Source: Butyrivibrio sp. CAG:318
Lineage (GTDB): Bacteria > Bacillota > Clostridia > Lachnospirales > Lachnospiraceae
Direction of reading: 5' to 3'
DNA: 64,000 bases
Assembly: GCA_000431815.1 (NCBI GenBank)
Contig: FR889258.1
Span: forward strand, 1-64,000
Under the pieces are notes generated by a model. It was not told the origin of the DNA. It worked only from the letters and a program-made list of their open reading frames with translations, and searched no databases. Below, piece after piece: positions 25,601-35,261 of the stretch. The position numbers were made by a program, and so were the translations under genes. How positions within the stretch are numbered: position 1 is the first letter of the stretch; each line of letters begins with the position of its first letter.

Positions 25601-28237
25601 TCATTTCGCAAGATGAGCAAGTCTTTCTTTAACCTGCTGCATCATAAGCGTATATTTCTCAAGTTTGTCTTTCTCTTCCTGAATCTTGGCTGCCGGAGCC
25701 TTCGATACGAATTTCTCATTGCCAAGCATTCCGTTTACACGCTTAAGCTCACCTTCAAGGCGCTTTTCTTCTGACTTAAGTCTCTCGATTTCCTTCTCAA
25801 TATCAACAAGTTCGGCAAAAGGAATGTATAATGATGCCTTAGGTATAAGCACAGCAACCGCATCATCATCAATACCGCTCTTATCGGACTGTATCGTCAC
25901 ATCTGATGCATATGCAAGTGTGGTAAAGAACACCTTGCCCTTGATGAATATATCAGCAACCGCATCATCCTGTGTTACTACATAAACTTTAGCTTTACGG
26001 CTCGGAGGTACATTCATTCCGGTACGGGTATTACGGATTCCTCTTACTGCTTCTTTGATCGTCTCTACCGTTTTCTCTTCATCCTTAAAGTTCCATTCTT
26101 CCTTGAATACCGGCCATGAAGATATCATTATTGATTCCTCATCCGAAAGGTTACAGAAAATCTCTTCGGTAATAAACGGCATATAAGGGTGAAGAAGTTT
26201 AAGCGAATTTATGAGTACTGTCTTAAGCGTCCACAATGATGCTGCCTTGGTATCGTCCTCATCATTGTAAAGACGCGGCTTAACCATCTCTATATACCAG
26301 TCGCAGAACTCTTCCCAGATGAAATCATATATCTTGGATACCGCAACACCGAGGTCATAATTCTCCATGTTATCGGTTACTTCGGCTGCAAGTGTATTAA
26401 CCTTGGAAAGTATCCACTTATCGGCATCCGTAAGCTTATCAAGTGATATATCTTTAACTTCTGCTTTATCAAGGTTCATCATGATGAATCTCGATGCATT
26501 CCATACTTTATTGGCGAAATTACGGCTGGATTCAACTCTTTCCCAGTAGAATCTCATATCGTTGCCCGGTGCATTTCCGGTTACAAGTGTAAGTCTTAAT
26601 GCATCCGCGCCGTACTTGTCTATTACCTCAAGCGGATCGATTCCGTTACCAAGTGATTTACTCATCTTACGTCCCTGTGAATCCCTTACAAGTCCGTGAA
26701 TAAGCACTGTGTTAAACGGAGCTTTGCCGGTATGCTCTATTCCAGAGAACATCATTCTTATTACCCAGAAAAGAATGATATCATATCCGGTAACAAGTGT
26801 GCTTGTCGGATAGAAATACTCAAAATCTTCTGTCTTATCAGGCCATCCGAGTGTGGAGAAAGGCCAGAGTGCAGATGAAAACCATGTATCAAGTGTATCC
26901 GGATCCTGACGCATAGGCTTGCCGCACTTCGGACATACCGGGGCAGCATCCTTGGTTACAACGGTTTCATTGCAGTCATCACAATAAAATGCCGGGATTC
27001 TGTGTCCCCACCAGAGCTGTCTTGATATACACCAGTCTTTGATGTTCTCAAGCCAGTGATAATATGTCTTGTCAAAATGTTCCGGCACAAACTTCGTCTC
27101 TTTGGACTTAACAGCTTCGATTGCAGGCTTTGCAAGATCTTCCATCTTAACGAACCACTGAAGTGACACTCTCGGCTCAACAGTTGTATGGCATCTGTAA
27201 CATGTGCCTACATTATGGCTGTAATCTTCTATCTCCACGAGTGCGCCTTCAGCCTTAAGATCTTCCACTATGGCCTTTCTCGCCTCGTATCTGTCCATTC
27301 CGGCATACTTAGGATAATCGTCAACAATCTTCGCATCATCCGTAAGTACATTGATCACCGCAAGATTATGTCTTAATCCTACCTCAAAATCGTTAGGGTC
27401 ATGTGCAGGTGTGATTTTAACAACACCCGTACCAAATTCCATATCAACATAACTGTCGGCAATTATCGGTATCTCTCTGTGAACTATAGGAAGAATTACC
27501 GTCTTACCTACGTAATCCTTATATCTGTCATCATCAGGGTTAACTGCCACAGCAGTATCTCCGAGCATTGTCTCCGGTCTTGTGGTAGCCATCTCTATAT
27601 ATCCGCTGCCATCGGAAAGCGGATAGCGCAGATGCCAGAAATGTCCTGCCTGCTCCTCATACTCAACCTCAGCATCCGAGAGAGATGTATGACAGCAAGG
27701 ACACCAGTTGATAATTCTCTTGCCTCTGTATATTAGTCCCTTGTTATAGAGATTTACGAATACTTCTTTAACTGCTTTGGAACATCCCTCGTCCATTGTG
27801 AAACGCTCTCTGTCCCAATCTGCGGATGAACCCATTTTCTTAAGCTGGCTTACTATTCTTCCGCCGTATTCCTTCTTCCAGTCCCAGACTCTTTCAAGGA
27901 ATTTCTCCCTGCCAAGCGATTCCTTCGTCAGACCTTCTTTGGCAATGGCTTCAACAACCTTAACCTCAGTCGCTATTGATGCATGGTCGGTTCCCGGAAC
28001 CCACAAAGCCTCATATCCCTGCATTCTCTTGAATCTGATGAGGATATCCTGGAGTGTATTGTCGAGTGCATGTCCCATATGGAGCTGGCCCGTAATGTTT
28101 GGCGGCGGCATAACGATTGTGAACGGTTTCTTCGATCTGTCAGGCTCTGCATGGAAATATTTATGCTCAAGCCATTTCTCATAAATGCGTCCTTCTATCT
28201 CGGAAGGGTTGTAATTTTTGTCAAGTTCCTTACTCAT
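25601..28237 (-). CDS. valS: Valyl-tRNA synthetase
   Basis: This 878-residue class I synthetase charges tRNA-Val. HIGH appears as HMGH at 53-56 in PPNITGQLHMGHALD, and KMSKS as GRKMSKSLGNGIDP near residue 525. The editing domain has TTRPETMLGDTAVAV, and the C-terminus is the usual ValS coiled coil (EKEIERLKSEEKRLEGELKR). The ATG at 28237 follows AAGGAA and gives the normal N-terminus. It sits mid-operon, 34 bases after a coiled-coil membrane protein gene, with no room for a T-box leader, unlike many Firmicutes valS genes. Confidence 0.97.
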   Translation of the reverse strand: MSKELDKNYNPSEIEGRIYEKWLEHKYFHAEPDRSKKPFTIVMPPPNITGQLHMGHALDNTLQDILIRFKRMQGYEALWVPGTDHASIATEVKVVEAIAKEGLTKESLGREKFLERVWDWKKEYGGRIVSQLKKMGSSADWDRERFTMDEGCSKAVKEVFVNLYNKGLIYRGKRIINWCPCCHTSLSDAEVEYEEQAGHFWHLRYPLSDGSGYIEMATTRPETMLGDTAVAVNPDDDRYKDYVGKTVILPIVHREIPIIADSYVDMEFGTGVVKITPAHDPNDFEVGLRHNLAVINVLTDDAKIVDDYPKYAGMDRYEARKAIVEDLKAEGALVEIEDYSHNVGTCYRCHTTVEPRVSLQWFVKMEDLAKPAIEAVKSKETKFVPEHFDKTYYHWLENIKDWCISRQLWWGHRIPAFYCDDCNETVVTKDAAPVCPKCGKPMRQDPDTLDTWFSSALWPFSTLGWPDKTEDFEYFYPTSTLVTGYDIILFWVIRMMFSGIEHTGKAPFNTVLIHGLVRDSQGRKMSKSLGNGIDPLEVIDKYGADALRLTLVTGNAPGNDMRFYWERVESSRNFANKVWNASRFIMMNLDKAEVKDISLDKLTDADKWILSKVNTLAAEVTDNMENYDLGVAVSKIYDFIWEEFCDWYIEMVKPRLYNDEDDTKAASLWTLKTVLINSLKLLHPYMPFITEEIFCNLSDEESIMISSWPVFKEEWNFKDEEKTVETIKEAVRGIRNTRTGMNVPPSRKAKVYVVTQDDAVADIFIKGKVFFTTLAYASDVTIQSDKSGIDDDAVAVLIPKASLYIPFAELVDIEKEIERLKSEEKRLEGELKRVNGMLGNEKFVSKAPAAKIQEEKDKLEKYTLMMQQVKERLAHLAK

Positions 28238-28271
28238 AAAACTTTCTGTTCCTTTCTGTCTGTATAAAATA

Positions 28272-29450
28272 TTAATCATAGGAATCAACTATATCCATTA
28301 TTTTGTCCGCACTTTCGGGATGCTTTCTGACCATATCCATCACTGACGACTTGGCACTCTCGATGCGGCCCATATTGTAATCTATCCTGTCACGCAGTTT
28401 CTGCCTGTCGGAATTAATTTTATTGCGCACAGCCTTCATCTCATCCGGATTGATCAATGCGTCTAACTGTGTGCTCCATATTCCCGCATCATGCAGGTTA
28501 AGCTCAGCCAGAAGAGCGGCCATCCTGTGCGATGCTTCATCAAGTTCCTTCTCCGAATCACGGTATTTTTCTTCTTTGTGCCGCTCCTCAAGATAGGCTT
28601 CATAATTGCGGCCCAGCTCGTAGGAGTTCCTGACCCGGAATTTATCATAGCGGTACTCGATGCTGTTAATCGAATTGACGTATTTTATCTTGGTCTTATT
28701 AAGAAGCGTAATAGCTCTTGACAGCTTCTTCTCGGCCAGTTTCTCTCTGTATGCGCACCGCCTGAACATAAAAAACACCAGCAGCACATACACCGTCACA
28801 AGGGCAAGAACTATCATATATAGCACTGTGCCGTTCTCGCCTTTAAGCTGGCCCGATGCAAAAAATACTATAAATACACCGATAATCCCAAGCAATGATA
28901 CTATTGAAATATTGCGGATATTGGCCCGGCGCATCCCGGCATTCTCTATCTCTTCCTTGAGGCTCATCTTCTCAGCCTCCAGCACCCGCATGTCATGCTT
29001 GACGGCGTTACAGTATTTCTCGTCATTCTGCAGATTACTCAATGCCTGCGGAAATTCACTGTTATATCTCTCAAAAATCTCATAACTGTTTCTGGAAATT
29101 TTCGGCGGTTCCTTGCGGTATCTGCTTCTCGAACTTCTTAGCCGTACTATCTTAAGAGCCGTGTCCTTAAGTTCTCCAAGGAACTTATCATCCTGCGATT
29201 CTATAACCTGTATGTCCATCAGATGGGCACCGGCATCCTGATATTCTTCCTTGAGGTCATTAATATAATTGGATGATTCGGTCATAAGTTCGCACTGTGT
29301 CCTGACATACTGGAGCCTTGAAATCTCGTCAAAATCCCTGTCATTACGCTCACTGTCCCTACGGCGGTCAAATTCGGCCTCAATGTCCAGTTCCGGCTCG
29401 AGATATATGTATTCTTCTTTCTTTTTGCGTTTTTTAATAAAATTAAACAT
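28272..29450 (-). CDS. Coiled-coil protein with central transmembrane hairpin, unknown function
   Basis: I do not recognise the family. The 392-residue protein starts with a very basic patch (FIKKRKKKEEY), then about 170 residues of charged helix. Two adjacent membrane helices follow (about 180-200 and 206-226: ISIVSLLGIIGVFIVFFASG and VLYMIVLALVTVYVLLVFFM), then another 160 residues of coiled coil. Both coiled-coil arms should lie in the cytoplasm. It is the fourth gene of the DUF5717/DUF5716/TPR set, which suggests a membrane-bound partner for them. Confidence 0.7.
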   Translation of the reverse strand: MFNFIKKRKKKEEYIYLEPELDIEAEFDRRRDSERNDRDFDEISRLQYVRTQCELMTESSNYINDLKEEYQDAGAHLMDIQVIESQDDKFLGELKDTALKIVRLRSSRSRYRKEPPKISRNSYEIFERYNSEFPQALSNLQNDEKYCNAVKHDMRVLEAEKMSLKEEIENAGMRRANIRNISIVSLLGIIGVFIVFFASGQLKGENGTVLYMIVLALVTVYVLLVFFMFRRCAYREKLAEKKLSRAITLLNKTKIKYVNSINSIEYRYDKFRVRNSYELGRNYEAYLEERHKEEKYRDSEKELDEASHRMAALLAELNLHDAGIWSTQLDALINPDEMKAVRNKINSDRQKLRDRIDYNMGRIESAKSSVMDMVRKHPESADKIMDIVDSYD

Positions 29451-29482
29451 AAAGCTTTACCCTTTGCTTAATATCATATCTG

Positions 29483-30307
29483 CTACCTCGCCGCAGATAT
29501 ATAATTACGGTACTCAAATTTCCAATTATCTATTATATCATTGACAGCGGCATTATATTCATCCGCCTGTCCGTTATCCCTTAATTCAAATGCTTTCTTA
29601 ACAGCCTCATACCCGGCTTCTTCAGGAGCATGGTCCATAATTGTCTCAATCTCCCTGTATGCAGCATAACTCTGTTCGTCTTCTGAATCTGCCGGCCGCT
29701 TGCTGCCGGAAAGATACTCTGCGGCAAACGATGACTTTAATGATTCATCATTGCTGTTAAGCGCATATGCTCTTTTGAAACATTGCACCGCATCGCCGAA
29801 TTCAAACATTCCCGCATACGCCACTCCCATATTATGCCATACATTTCCGTAAAAATCATCAGAAAGATTAATATCTTTCTGTCCGTATACAATTATTTCA
29901 TAATTATGCACCGCATTACTGTATCTTTTGTTGGAAAGAAAATTATCCGCACGGAGTTTCAGCCTCTCCGATGCATTCTGCGTATCAAGGCTTTCTATTG
30001 TTCCCGCAAGTGCGTCAATCTCTTCTTCCGAATAATAGTCAACATACCTTAACACAGTCATGACAAGCTCCGACAATCCTGCATTCTCCGTTATGAGAAA
30101 CTCAAGCTGCTCTGCCAGTTCCTTTTCCCCAAGTTCGCCGGATATATAATCCGTCAGTCCCTCGTCAAAGAGGTCAGTTCCGATGAGATATATGTTATTG
30201 TATATGTAATAGCACAATTCTTCAAGAGAATATATGTTGACACCCATATTGCTTATATAATACGGTCTTTCTGCATATCTGGTCCTGCATAAAATAAGTC
30301 CTGCCAT
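29483..30307 (-). CDS. TPR-like helical protein of unknown function
   Basis: The 274-residue soluble protein has an N-terminal alpha/beta part with SLEELCYYIYNNIYLIG and GELGEKELAEQLEFLI, then helical repeats. One segment (VWHNMGVAYAGMFEFGDA followed by FKRAYALNSND) fits a TPR unit. There is no signal peptide. It begins 14 bases after the DUF5716-like gene and 32 bases before the coiled-coil gene, so the four are probably one functional unit. I would not go beyond a protein-interaction role. Confidence 0.7.
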   Translation of the reverse strand: MAGLILCRTRYAERPYYISNMGVNIYSLEELCYYIYNNIYLIGTDLFDEGLTDYISGELGEKELAEQLEFLITENAGLSELVMTVLRYVDYYSEEEIDALAGTIESLDTQNASERLKLRADNFLSNKRYSNAVHNYEIIVYGQKDINLSDDFYGNVWHNMGVAYAGMFEFGDAVQCFKRAYALNSNDESLKSSFAAEYLSGSKRPADSEDEQSYAAYREIETIMDHAPEEAGYEAVKKAFELRDNGQADEYNAAVNDIIDNWKFEYRNYISAAR

Positions 30308-30321
30308 CTTATCATCTCCGG

Positions 30322-31593
30322 TTACAATAATAATTCTTCGTTGATAACTCTTCCGCTGCTTTTATAGAATTCGCCGAATCCCTTGTCCTTAACCATCATA
30401 TGACATCTTGAATCACTTGTAAATGAGAATGAAATCGTAATTCTTGTTGCCTTATCCGGTCTTACAGGCAATTCCGCGAATGAAATCCTGATAAGCTGTT
30501 TTTCCCTCGCATCTATCGGTGAGAGAAATAATTCGGCCTCCTCTGCGCCGTCAAGTATGAAATCATATGAGCAGTCCGCACCGAACCAGTTTATTCCGGG
30601 TCTTACCAGCCTGAAAATCTTATCACGCCCGCGGTCCGAAATCCTGATTTCGATTCCGGTTGTTATACGTTCCTTACATGCAACGATAATATCCCGGTCA
30701 GGCGGATAATCTGCCGCGACAGCCTGATAGCATGCGCCCTTGCAATACAGGTTGTCACCTGCAAACACACGCCTTCTGTCACATATATATCCAATGAAAG
30801 ACGGAGTATTAAATTCGCCGGCGAATGCCTCACCGGTGAGATAAACCGTTGATATATTATGATGTTCAAAAAGCTTTACCGCCGTTTCCTTAAGTCTGGA
30901 ATCAAGATACTCCTCCGAGGCTTTATTACGCCTCATCGCATCCGTCACCTCGTCCGACATATCATCGGTATGGACCATTATTATCCTGCTGCCACGTTCA
31001 TTTACCGTGTACATGCGCTTTACAATGAGTCCTTTATTACTGTAATCAAAGAGAAAAACATCATTTTTCCATAATTCATTTTTCTGGCTTATAGCATAAT
31101 ATATGAAACTTTCATCGTGGCCCGCAAATTCGATTGCATCATCCGGATACCCTATGCTGTTAAGTGCTTTCAAAAGCACATTAAGCACTGATATATTGTA
31201 ATTCTCAAGTGTTATGCACACCCTGTCCGCCGTATCGCTTCCACCTGCCAGCTTTGCCGCCTGTATAAGATAATCGAGATATCCGGCAATCAGTCTGACC
31301 GGCATCACCGATACCTTATCCACTGTTACCGGATTCTTATCTGCAGCCTTCTTAAGAAGTCCGTCAACCGCAATAACTTCTCCGAGACTGGCCCCATGAA
31401 TTGCCTCATCGCCGGCAAACCATTCATCCCTGCCTATAGTCTTTCCGACAACCGTAGGAACCCTGCACTCGGTACTGTCCGTTCCGAAATCGACCGACAC
31501 CGGCTCTGCGTCTATGCAATTGTAATAACTTACCTGCGAATATTCCTCACCAAGGTCTATCCCGACGTAAAATTTCTTCTCTCTGGTATCCAT
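30322..31593 (-). CDS. Actin/Hsp70-fold (DUF5716-like) protein
   Basis: The 423-residue protein begins FYVGIDLGEEYSQVSYYN, which has the phosphate-1 loop form seen in Hsp70 and actin-like ATPases. It continues with other elements of that fold (RVPTVVGKTIGRDEWFAG, VYLTGEAFAG, YCKGACYQAVA) before a C-terminal beta-rich part (ITISFSFTSDSRCHMMVKDK), like a degenerate substrate-binding domain. I recall this as the DUF5716 family of Lachnospiraceae; the name is from memory. GGGAGG precedes the ATG. ATP binding is inferred from the fold and not from a proven motif set. Confidence 0.75.
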   Translation of the reverse strand: MDTREKKFYVGIDLGEEYSQVSYYNCIDAEPVSVDFGTDSTECRVPTVVGKTIGRDEWFAGDEAIHGASLGEVIAVDGLLKKAADKNPVTVDKVSVMPVRLIAGYLDYLIQAAKLAGGSDTADRVCITLENYNISVLNVLLKALNSIGYPDDAIEFAGHDESFIYYAISQKNELWKNDVFLFDYSNKGLIVKRMYTVNERGSRIIMVHTDDMSDEVTDAMRRNKASEEYLDSRLKETAVKLFEHHNISTVYLTGEAFAGEFNTPSFIGYICDRRRVFAGDNLYCKGACYQAVAADYPPDRDIIVACKERITTGIEIRISDRGRDKIFRLVRPGINWFGADCSYDFILDGAEEAELFLSPIDAREKQLIRISFAELPVRPDKATRITISFSFTSDSRCHMMVKDKGFGEFYKSSGRVINEELLL

Positions 31594-31608
31594 CTGTCCT
31601 CCCGGCTC

Positions 31609-34600
31609 CTAGAGCGGTTTAAATAATTGCGGTATGATACATTCATTCACCGCATATGTGTGAATGAGTTTCTTTAGTGTCTCATTATCATGTTCCTTAC
31701 GGCTTGCTATTATATCATTAATAGCTTCATACCTGCCTTTGGAACTGTACGGATTAATTCCGTTGTTGACAATACGTGCTGTTTCTGTATTGCTTTCTCC
31801 GTCTTCTTTCTCTTCGGATATATAATAATTTATGCTTTCTCCGTTAAAGAGGACAAAACTCTTAACAAAAATTCCTTCGTACACATTATTCATCTCTTCG
31901 GAAACGTAACTCTTATGTTTCTTGTCATCCTCATATACATAATGGATGACAACTTTATGAGAAGGGTCGGTACGATACTCAACCATTGTTTTATCTATGA
32001 TGTCGCACGGAAGTTTCACAATTGTGGATAACTGCTTGTAAAACGGGAATACATACGATCTGCGCACAAGTTCCGTGAGCAGTTCCTCCGTGAGTTCCTT
32101 CTGAAACTCGTTCAGATTCTGTATCTCCGAATAATGTTTCAGCAATGCAAGGCTGCATACTGTAGCAAGCACCTGTCCATTCTCCATTGCGGTTTCAACG
32201 GTGTCGAATACTTTTTCCGAAACATCCTCCTGTTTAACAAAATACATATATGAGAAATATGAAAGGTATGCTTCCACAATTCTTCTGTCAGGTCCTTTGG
32301 CGTAATAATCCTCAAAAATATCATGGATAAGTTCATTATTGCTGTGTGTGAACATTATCTGTGCAATAATTCTCTCTTCAAGTTCATACGCATCAACGCC
32401 CATCTCTATCGCACTTTTCCACAGAGCCACCATCTTATCTGACGTGCCATTGTAATATCTGACAAGATATGCCGTCAGCACCTCATCATAACTGCCTGCG
32501 GCATAGCAGAGGCTGCTTATATATGCCAGATCATCCTCATAAACATAATTGGCCTCTTCTATAAGCCTTGAACACATTCTCATAAGCCTCTTCGGTGCAA
32601 TATGCATTGCCGAATGTTTCCTTACCAGTTCAAAAGCATCCTTATCATTCCCCTGGACGATATAAATCTCGGCGACTTTGACGATATCGTCCTCCGAAAG
32701 TCCGTCCATATCAACATCTGCAATAAATTTATTAAATCCGTCTTCATCATATCCGTCATAAAAATATTCGATAACCGATGAAATTATCCCTGCCCTGAAC
32801 AATCTGTTTACTTCAGGCAGTTTCGACAATTCTATAAGGCTCTCCACCGCCGCAAGATTTTTCTTTTCACGGCGCAGATATTTTTCGCAGGATGACAGCC
32901 TTATGTGAACCAGTCCCGGATCCATTTCAAGGCACTTCCTGATTATCGCATCATCATCAAAAAGTCTGGTCACCGTATGGCTGATTTCGCTTCCGTATCT
33001 GTTATAATCGGCTGCTGCAAAAAGAAGCGATGCCTGTTCAGTATACATTCTTACATATGCTTCGCCCTGTATAAGCGGATATTCTTTCTCGCTGTTACTC
33101 TCTTTGTGCCGCACTATAACACCACGCATTTTCGGATTCATGCATTTTACCCTGTATGTATAATACACTTCCGAAACAGCCTGTGCATTCTCTTCATTAA
33201 CCATATCCGGTGTAAAAATATTACGGTATATATATGCCAGATGTGTGTTCACATGTCCCATCGCAATCTGCTTACGGGCAAACAGCTGCATCTGCGGCAG
33301 ATAGCTGCGGTACACCTGTATATTGTCCGACTTGTTATGTATGATATTGGCAAAAAGATATGCTTTATATCTGTAATCAAGATTATTGTTATACCCGAAA
33401 TACATAAGCAGAAGTTTCGGCATAACACTCATATCATCCTGTCTTCTTGACATAATGTAATATTCAAAAAGCTGTGTTATCTTAAGTTCATTATCAATCG
33501 CCTTGCGGTAATAATGCAGATATTTTTCTCCTACAGCTGCCATACGCACAAGTATTTTACACAATGCTTCCAGGACGACTTCATCATCTTCGTTATCTTT
33601 GTACAAAGCCTCAAGAAGCGCTATGTTACCGGAACTTGTGCTTTTGACATCGAGAAGCATCTCGGATATTACATCCTTAAGCCTATCCGATATGATTCCG
33701 TTTTTCGCGCCAAAAAGAAGTACATTGGTCTCAAATGAATTAAGCACGCGGAGAAGTTCCGGGTGTTCGTTCAATATATTGCATGCTTCGATATACATCG
33801 CAGGGCTCGTACATCCTTTATTGAACTGCTCCTTGATCCTGAGAAGCTTAAGACTCTTGTTCTGTTCAAGTTCCTCGTCCATAAAAAGAAGAACCCACAA
33901 TATCCTCCAGTCTTCATTGGCCTTATAACATTCTCTTACTATCGCGGCCGCTTTTCTTGAATATGCCCTGTCCCTGTTATACAGTGTATTAATATATATA
34001 AAATAACAGTAGAGCGGATACCCCGCCTCTGTTCTTGTGTCTATCTCATCCTTTACATTCTCAATCAGTTCCTTGGCAGCAGCATCACGATGTCCGGATA
34101 TGTATATCTGCGCAAGTGCCAGTCTGTAAAAAGGATCGGTATCGTCTTTCTCCCTTATTGTCTCAAGTATGATCCGGGATTCCCTCATCCAGTCCGATAT
34201 GTTGATCTTATGGGTCCTGAATCTTATATACAATGTCATCAGTTCGATATCAAGCCTTCCGATACTGCGTCCGGTTTCTTTGGCTTGTCCCGATGTGTTC
34301 CTTATGACTTTGACATTAAATACAACTCTTCTGTTAATCGTCTCGAATACTATTTCACCGTAATTAATTCCGGCATGCAGCCTGTCAGTATCTATAATGT
34401 ATGCCAGTTCATACTTTCCTCCGGCAAAAAGCTCCGACTCTATGACCGTTCTGTCAAGCCTGATAAAAGGACTTGATGTATACACACTCACATCCATATG
34501 TCCCCAGGTGTCGCGCTCCACCGTAATAACGTCTTTGTAATTTGCGGTAAGATTCTTAAATTCCGCGGAATTTCCGGAGAGTGTTATATTTATTGAACTT

Positions 34601-35163
34601 TTCTTGTGGATGGAGATAAGAAATTCTTCCAATGCAACACTCGTATCCGCACTCTTTATAAGACTCTCGTATATGCATCTGAGTGCCAGGTCATTTCCAA
34701 TATATACATCTTCAAAATCCGCATTTTCAAAAAGCTTAAGTGCTTCAAGCGGATTAGATTCCGCAAGATCCGCAAACTGTGAAAGATTCCTTACAACACC
34801 GACCGAGCTGTCATGGGAGCCTGCTTCCACCCTGAATGTATATGGTATGCTGCATTCACCGCCGTTACTGACAATATTAAAAACACCTTCTATGGAATCA
34901 CCGTTAACCGCATCATCGCAATTAACCATATATTGAACAGATATATGGTTTCCGTAGAAAGTATTTTCTTTGAGTTTAACTTTATCATTATCAGTATATA
35001 TGATACCTTTGATGTCGCGACCGGACACAGATCCGAATTCAATCGTCCCGGTATGTTCCCTGTTACGATCTACGATAACATTTATTGAGCTGTCCTTAAC
35101 ACTGATTATCTCAGGTTCATACTCAAACACGCCTCTGGCGTATCTGTTAATCTGGTCCTTCAT
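31609..35163 (-). CDS. Very large DUF5717-like protein: Ig-type N-terminus and helical repeats
   Basis: The 1184-residue protein has two beta-rich, Hydin/ASPM-like modules (about 1-110 and 215-300; HTGTIEFGSVSGRDIKG and INYGEIVFETINRRVVFNVK) and then roughly 800 residues of helical repeats of TPR character. There is no signal peptide or membrane helix. I recall it as DUF5717, always beside DUF5716 in Lachnospiraceae; this is from memory. The ATG at 35163 has GGAGAG close by, while an ATG 15 bases upstream has no site. It is the first gene after a good promoter and leads the long operon. Confidence 0.75.
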   Translation of the reverse strand: MKDQINRYARGVFEYEPEIISVKDSSINVIVDRNREHTGTIEFGSVSGRDIKGIIYTDNDKVKLKENTFYGNHISVQYMVNCDDAVNGDSIEGVFNIVSNGGECSIPYTFRVEAGSHDSSVGVVRNLSQFADLAESNPLEALKLFENADFEDVYIGNDLALRCIYESLIKSADTSVALEEFLISIHKKSSINITLSGNSAEFKNLTANYKDVITVERDTWGHMDVSVYTSSPFIRLDRTVIESELFAGGKYELAYIIDTDRLHAGINYGEIVFETINRRVVFNVKVIRNTSGQAKETGRSIGRLDIELMTLYIRFRTHKINISDWMRESRIILETIREKDDTDPFYRLALAQIYISGHRDAAAKELIENVKDEIDTRTEAGYPLYCYFIYINTLYNRDRAYSRKAAAIVRECYKANEDWRILWVLLFMDEELEQNKSLKLLRIKEQFNKGCTSPAMYIEACNILNEHPELLRVLNSFETNVLLFGAKNGIISDRLKDVISEMLLDVKSTSSGNIALLEALYKDNEDDEVVLEALCKILVRMAAVGEKYLHYYRKAIDNELKITQLFEYYIMSRRQDDMSVMPKLLLMYFGYNNNLDYRYKAYLFANIIHNKSDNIQVYRSYLPQMQLFARKQIAMGHVNTHLAYIYRNIFTPDMVNEENAQAVSEVYYTYRVKCMNPKMRGVIVRHKESNSEKEYPLIQGEAYVRMYTEQASLLFAAADYNRYGSEISHTVTRLFDDDAIIRKCLEMDPGLVHIRLSSCEKYLRREKKNLAAVESLIELSKLPEVNRLFRAGIISSVIEYFYDGYDEDGFNKFIADVDMDGLSEDDIVKVAEIYIVQGNDKDAFELVRKHSAMHIAPKRLMRMCSRLIEEANYVYEDDLAYISSLCYAAGSYDEVLTAYLVRYYNGTSDKMVALWKSAIEMGVDAYELEERIIAQIMFTHSNNELIHDIFEDYYAKGPDRRIVEAYLSYFSYMYFVKQEDVSEKVFDTVETAMENGQVLATVCSLALLKHYSEIQNLNEFQKELTEELLTELVRRSYVFPFYKQLSTIVKLPCDIIDKTMVEYRTDPSHKVVIHYVYEDDKKHKSYVSEEMNNVYEGIFVKSFVLFNGESINYYISEEKEDGESNTETARIVNNGINPYSSKGRYEAINDIIASRKEHDNETLKKLIHTYAVNECIIPQLFKPL

Positions 35164-35197
35164 TGGCTCTCCATTCAACTTAAATTAATACGAATAT

Positions 35198-35226
35198 ATT
35201 ATACACAAATCGCCGCCCGACCGCAA
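35198..35226 (-). promoter_or_regulatory. Promoter of the DUF5717-led operon
   Basis: Minus-strand TTGCGG (35221-35226) and a perfect TATAAT (35198-35203) are separated by 17 bases, about 35 bases before the start codon. This is the only clear promoter I see for the run of genes down to 9.6 kb. Confidence 0.6.
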
Positions 35227-35261
35227 CAATTTATTGCGCTCCGGACGGTGCCGTCTATGGT

